A stretch of DNA of 64,000 nt from Circinella umbellata (lineage: Eukaryota > Mucoromycota > Mucoromycetes > Mucorales > Lichtheimiaceae), in contig JAIWNF010000075.1 of assembly GCA_025093555.1 (NCBI GenBank), forward strand, positions 1 to 64,000, written 5' to 3'. A model generated the notes under the pieces. It had not been told where the DNA came from and searched no databases. It was given only the letters and a program-made list of their open reading frames with translations. A program made the position numbers and the translations under genes. Numbering within the stretch: the first letter of the stretch is position 1; each line of letters starts with the position of its first letter. This document shows positions 58,616 through 64,000 of the stretch, piece after piece.

Positions 58616-61600
58616 TTTTTCTTAATAAATAATATATTTTATGTCAAAAAAAAAAAAAGTGTTGGGTCAGAAATTGTAAAAAAATCGAATAAGGTAATTC
58701 TAATAAAAAATAGGACTTGTTTTTTTTTTGATCATGAGCTCGTGGCTTGGGGGAGGAAGTAATGATTTTTTGACAAGGGAATTGCTACAGACACCCCGTA
58801 TTTTGGCCTGACTATCACCCCCACAAATAAAAAAAAGTTATCAAACAAGTTTTTTAAACTATACAAACTGTAGTAACAGTATGATCGATGCCAATATCTC
58901 TTATTTGGCCGTTCAAGAAATGTAACATTAGAAGCATACACTTCTTATTTGACATGTGTTCATAATATGGAATACAGCTCTACTACTTGCGTATATAATG
59001 ATAGAGTGAAATATATACGAATTCTTGACTGTTATTCATAAAAAATCTAATTGCTAATATATAAAGTTTCATAAACGTTTTCAAGTTATATAATGATAAT
59101 CATTGTGTAGATGGTAGGATACGGCGTTATTGTGTCGAATTCTTGAAAAAAGCGCAAAGGTAGAGTTTTCCATAAGAGTTGGCAAGCTACTTAATATAGT
59201 ATGTTCTTGGGTTGACCTTATAGCAATTCCCTTTTGACAAAAAAAAAGTAGCAAATTAGCTATTATTATGTATTAGCCTCTCTCTTTCCAAAATTTAGAG
59301 TCTTATTATATGATAAACATTTAGATTTAGTGTATAAGGGTTTAAATACTGGTGGAGCTTTTGTTGATAATGACACGCCATATAACCTATTTTTTGTGTT
59401 ACGATAATGTAATGATATCCTTTGAGAAAGTCCTTTGATCTCACTTTATTATTTCTAATATCAAAAACATTAATTCTTTCATTTACTTACATATTTTTTT
59501 GTTATGGAAATAAAATAGCAAATTTGATTGCTGGACTACATATCTCAATTTTTGCCGCATTGGGTACGTTATATTTGCATGTAATAAGGATATTGATGAT
59601 GTCCAATGCGTGATATTATACGTAACCGACTAAAAATTAGATTTAACATTACAGTTATTTAATGGTTTTTGTCGTTTTGAACCAGACGAAAAGAATAATT
59701 CTTGATTTCTTTTTTTTTCGGCTTTGTGGCCATAAAACGTGAAACGAAAGGGTCTGGCGTTTTTGACAACAAGTGGATATACCAAGTAAATATTTTTTTT
59801 TTATTCGGAATGATATCCGTTGTCAATAATCGTACGGTGTTTTTTTTATATAAGTAAATATATAATGATATAAAGGGTAATTAATAAACTTGGCTGGAAC
59901 ACACACATATATATAATATATTGTTATTATTATTATTATAAAAAATATGGTCTAGAACGACGGTAACAAGAAAAAAAAAAGTCATTAAATATACAAAAGA
60001 AAATTCTATCAATCTTTATGTTTTTTTTAATATAGAAAAATGATAATGGCCCCCGGGGAAAACGGAAGTAACAGTATTATTTCAGTTTAACATATAAATT
60101 GAACTAATAAGAATATTGTGTAATTCACGAACACTTTTTTCTTTGCATGTGCGTTCTGTCAAAACATGTATAAATGTAAATTAAAAAGTATATATATATC
60201 AAGACAAAGAAACGTGTTCAAGAATATTTAATGTAACAAGTGCTCTTGTTGATATAAATTCTATTTGAAAGTCAATAAATATGTTTTTCTTTAAAGAAAT
60301 GAAAGAGCAACTCAAACCGTTTCTTGTTATAATGTGCTGTTTAGATATATTAAAGAAATTGTGAATGAATTCTTCATAAAGTCTCTCTAAAACAATCAAT
60401 GATAGCAGTACATAACAATTAGTTTACATAAATTTAATAGTATAATGAGACTTTCATAAATAAATAAAAAAGGTGGAATTATATACAAGTAATATATAAA
60501 ATTACACGATTCACTCTCATTTATCACTGCTACAACCTACATAGTTGTATAGTTTTTTTAAAAAAAAGAAAAAGGAGAATTTTACTCACTTGAGTTATAA
60601 AAGAACTTGGCTTAATGTTGTTTAAAATCATTTCCACACCCCCCTTTTTTTTCTCCCCTTCTTTTATGCAGACAGTATAATAAATTATTCATAGAAAAAA
60701 AAGTGTGGGTTGGGCATACTTCTAACCTAATGTAATCTATTAGGAATAGGACAAAATGAATGTTAGGCGGTAAGTTGTTTTATGGGTTATCCAAAAATTA
60801 CTAAAAAGCATGGGTAACACAAGCTTACTTACCTTTTGCACGTTCATATGATAACACACGATATATTACTTTATATATTAGTTTTTTTAATACGCTCCAG
60901 CCAATATATCAATTATCTTAAACAACATAATAATATTTATATCAATATAGTTTTATTTAATTATACATGAGCTTCATAATATACTAGCTAGACCACTGTT
61001 TTACTTGGATCATAATGTATCATAGAAACAGAAAATTAAAATGTAATATGAAATATTTATTTTTGGTGATTTACATTTAAGAAAAAAAACAATCAAGTTA
61101 TTAATCAAGGAACTATTATCGATCAAAATAATAAACAGATAATAAACTTATTAGTTTCTCCTTAGATTTTAAAACAAAGAAAAGTTCATTTAGAGACATT
61201 TTATTAATTATAAGTTATAAGAAAGTCAGACGAATGTATGACAATAAATATATGCCACACATATTCTTGCATTTGCATTAAGAAAAAAAAAGATGTTTCA
61301 AATAACTATGTAACATTATAATAAAAAAAAAATAGCCAAGGACTTACTCCGAAAAGAAAAAATTGGGTTATGAACTTTGTCAAAGAGAAATAAATAGCAT
61401 ATATGATAAAAATAGTATATTTCTTGTGTTCCTGAACATGTAAATGATTCTTCTGAATTTTTTAATAACGTAAAACTCGGAGATCGACATTCAATGTAAA
61501 ACCCTCGTTCTAACCCGTGCTTCAAATGCTTCTGTCCGAGTGGACTAGCGCTGTTTGGAACTACAAAAAAGAAATAGCCAAAAAGTTTTAGGCCGCAAAA

Positions 61601-62981
61601 AGAAAAGCGCATAATTCCGCCCAATTATTCTCTAAAACAAGTAGTAAAAACAGAAACTCAAGAAAATTGAAAAAAAAATGCATTAATATTTTCTACAAAA
61701 CAAGTCAAAAAAACGATAGTTATTTTCGAAACAAAAGAAAACCATGATCATCCTTTCCACACTTGGTTAAAATATTTTAAGCTCTCCCTAACAACAACTC
61801 TGTTTATCTTTTTCTACAAAACTCTTTATCAATCATTTGATAATGATATTCTTAGGGCTTTTGGATCCAATCTCCAAACTCCCACTCTCACGCAAAGATT
61901 TTTGAAAAACAGACTATATTTCCAGAAAAAGGATGCCTCCCCGTTTTCATGTTTAAAAAAAGAAACACATATTTCATATAAAAAATTGTATACATTGTAT
62001 CACAAAAGAAAAAAAAAAGATATGTGAAATGTATCTTTTTTTTTTAGTTTCAATAATCGTTCCAACCATCCATAAAGAAAAATAAAAACACTTGTAGGAC
62101 GAGCGCGCCCTTTTTTTTTTCTGTCGGATTTTTTTTTTTACTGTCATAAAGGGGCAATTAAATAAGGTGGCACGAAAAGGTAAATAGTATATGCACGAGG
62201 TTGTATATCTCAAAGAGGAATAATTTGCGGAAGCGGGGGGAAAAAAGCACTAAAACGGATTCACCTGTGAAGTCGTGCAACCTTGGAGGAAAAATGCTTG
62301 TAAAGTTACTAGATGTAACGTTGCGATACGTTGATATGAAATTTACATCGGATAACAATTCTTATATGAATTAGAGGTAGTTAAAGAAAGTATATGTACT
62401 GTTTATTGGAAAAATACAATTGCTAATGAATAGCTTTCTATTAGTATATATAAAAAATACATATAAAATTTTAATATATTATATTTTGTATGTTAATATA
62501 CAACCTTGTCAATTTAAATAAACATATAGATTTTTTATTTTGTACACAAAAAAAATTAAAAAAGCTGTATCCCAAAATCAATTTTCTCTTTATTTAGAAG
62601 AGCTTGTTTGAAGGGCGGATCTTATATATGCGATATTTTTGTTTTTTTTAAGCCTGGTGCGTGCGAATGATTTCGTGCCATTACGTCCAATATATTGAAC
62701 ATCATGTTTAATTACCTAAAAGGAAATCCACATCTAAACCTTGTTTGAGGGAAAAAAAACGAGTAAAAGTTCACTAAGTATATACTATGAGCAATAATAA
62801 AGAAAAAAAAAACAGGGGAACGAGCGGGTCGAATTTTTTTTTTTCATGGAATATATAAAAGGCCATGTTTGTTCGTCTCAAAAAAAAAGTTCACTACTCA
62901 TCCTTTTCTTCAACAAACCAATTCTACCCCACAGTCCACTCATTCTTTTAAGAAACCCCATTCCTTTCCCTATATAACACA
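58616..62981. other. 4.4 kb gene-poor region
   Basis: AT-rich DNA between RPA43 (-) and the LysM gene (+); both promoters lie at its ends. A minus-strand open frame at 61316-61624 has somewhat protein-like composition in its middle, but no recognisable domain. No RNA gene or bounded mobile element was found. Confidence 0.5.
62854..62860 (+). promoter_or_regulatory. TATA box of the LysM gene
   Basis: TATAAAA inside ATATATAAAAGG, 122 nt upstream of the ATG at 62982, followed by a C/A-rich leader without ATG. A clear TATA with a short leader agrees with strong expression suggested by the codon use. Confidence 0.65.
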
Positions 62982-63735
62982 ATGAAGTTCACTCTCATCT
63001 CTGCTGCTACCCTTGCCATTGCTGGCTTCGCCTCCGCTGCTTTCGTTCCTTGCGAAACCACTGCCAGTAAGTACTATGTCTATTATTTCAGAAATTTGAA
63101 TTATTCCAACTTATTGAATTAAAAAAGAAAATATCCCCTCACTCTATATGAATTGATTTGCTAACTTTTTATATTTTCTTAATAACCAAATAGCCGTTGA
63201 CAAGTCTCTCTCTTGCGCTGCTACCGCTGAAGCCAACGGTCTCGACCTCACTCAATTCGCTCACATCAACAAGCTTCCCACCGAAGCCAATGCTTGTGAT
63301 ATTGCTCTCAAGGTCCTTGACTCTGTCTGCGTTGACCAAACCCACGCTCACTCCAAGCGCTGCCTCGCTGAAAAGAAGGCCGCTGAAGAAAAGGCTGCTG
63401 CTGAAAAGAAGGCTGCTGAAGAAAAGGCTGCTCAAGAACAACCCGAAGAACAAGAAGAACAACAACCCGCTTCTCAACCCTCTGGTTCCGGCCCCTCTCC
63501 TCAAGCCATTCCCGCCGCCGAAGCTGGTAACTTGAGAATTGTCAACAAGGCTGCTGCTGACTGTACTTGGTACTACGTTATCACCGCTGCTGATAGCGGT
63601 TGTGTCGATGTTGCCGAAAAGAACGGTATCACCGCTCAACAACTCTACTCCTACAACAAGAACCTCCACAGCAAGGGTGTTCACGAATGTGACAACCTTG
63701 ACGATGGCAAGGCCTACTGTGTTTCCGTTAACTAA
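62982..63735 (+). CDS. secreted LysM-domain protein
   Basis: Small extracellular protein, 208 aa in two exons (62982-63066 and 63194-63735). The signal peptide is MKFTLISAATLAIAGFASA. A short Cys-containing segment (FVPCETT, SLSCAATAEANGLDLTQFAHIN, ANACDIALKVLDSVC) looks like a first, diverged LysM or a Cys-stabilised domain. It is followed by a helical Ala/Lys/Glu repeat (KKAAEEKAAAEKKAAEEKAA) and a Gln/Glu/Pro/Ser linker. The C-terminal 60 residues form a LysM: CTWYYVITAADSGCVDVAEKNGIT, then LYSYNKNLHSKG and C-terminal CDNL...YCVSV. LysM domains bind chitin or peptidoglycan, so a cell-wall or chitin-masking role is inferred. Codons are strongly biased to GCC/GCT, CTC, AAG and AAC, unlike every other gene in the window, pointing to very high expression. 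TATA box 122 nt upstream. Confidence 0.88.
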
Positions 63736-64000
63736 GTATTAGTGACATGCATACACCTTATCTAATGTACTTTTACATCTATAATTCGTGCTCACTTCTC
63801 GAATAAAAATGTATTACATAATAAGCAATAATAGTATTTTTTTGAAATTCTTTGCATACCCCCCCTTTTTTCAATTCAACTCTATATAAAAAAAGATAAT
63901 TGAATATAGAAATTAACAAACAATTTTGTGTATTTATAATTGATTGATGATAATTGAGGAATAGTGAAATATGGTAACAAAGAGTTATTATTTAATTATG
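63736..64000. other. 3' flank of the LysM gene to window end
   Basis: AT-rich 3' UTR and downstream DNA with AATAAA-like sequence near 63801; nothing else seen. Confidence 0.5.

Noticed and set aside
61490..61565. Possible tRNA gene (locally GC-richer, TCCGAGTGG-like A box)
   Set aside because: No matching B box (GGTTCRANTCC) and no cloverleaf could be drawn on either strand.
61316..61624. Minus-strand 102-codon open frame
   Set aside because: The middle (VVPNSASPLGQKHLKHGLERGFYIECRS) looks somewhat protein-like, but both ends are AT-rich noise. I recognise no domain, and no promoter or splice structure supports it.

Overview
This is eukaryotic nuclear DNA from a filamentous fungus, most likely an early-diverging (Mucoromycota, Mucorales-like) genome. 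The base composition is very AT-rich, homopolymer and dinucleotide runs are abundant, and introns are short (about 50-110 nt, GTAAGT/GTAAAT...AG). The gene set is also fungal: an Adp1-type ABCG transporter, secreted chitin deacetylase, mitochondrial Ptc7-type phosphatase, Nak1/Kic1-type kinase, RPA43, perilipin and a secreted LysM protein. No operons, CRISPR arrays, rRNA or convincing tRNA genes were seen. I rebuilt the gene models exon by exon from reading frame, splice sites and family motifs; the exon coordinates in the entries keep phase from start to stop.

Layout. 1-504 is the 5' end of a pyrroline-5-carboxylate dehydrogenase gene (-). 2981-4267 is a perilipin-like lipid-droplet protein (+). 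4716-6659 is a Ptc7-like PP2C phosphatase (+), convergent with an SLC1/DAACS dicarboxylate-amino acid symporter at 7328-9420 (-). 11049-17181 is a 16-exon, 1581-aa paladin-like protein with three Cx5R phosphatase loops (-), divergent from a Nak1/Kic1-type STE20 kinase at 17512-20896 (+). 21148-23072 is an MFS DHA1-type exporter (-).

23073-36020 is a 12.9 kb stretch with no gene I can support. It holds a TA-flanked 791-bp non-autonomous DNA transposon with perfect 24-bp terminal inverted repeats, a long fold-back hairpin, a group of adjacent but unrelated 17-bp tandem repeats, and a diverged in-frame direct duplication.

36021-36299 is a small single-exon gene of unknown function. It is followed by a compact BUB1 checkpoint kinase at 36670-38654 (+) and mitochondrial-type PanB at 38832-40299 (-). 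A class II histone deacetylase with an N-terminal Tudor-knot-like domain lies at 42085-46323 (-), divergent from an Adp1-like ABCG transporter at 47094-51579 (+). A GPI-type chitin deacetylase at 53810-56859 (+) is convergent with RPA43 at 57517-58615 (-). After a 4.4 kb gene-poor spacer, a secreted LysM protein with distinct codon use lies at 62982-63735 (+).

The genes are ordinary eukaryotic neighbours rather than one pathway. The most striking feature is gene architecture: a 9-nt microexon encodes the zinc-site Asp-x-His of the HDAC, a 26-nt microexon carries the REEP motif of paladin, consecutive 20- and 16-nt microexons lie in the chitin deacetylase, and three introns appear to use GC-AG borders.
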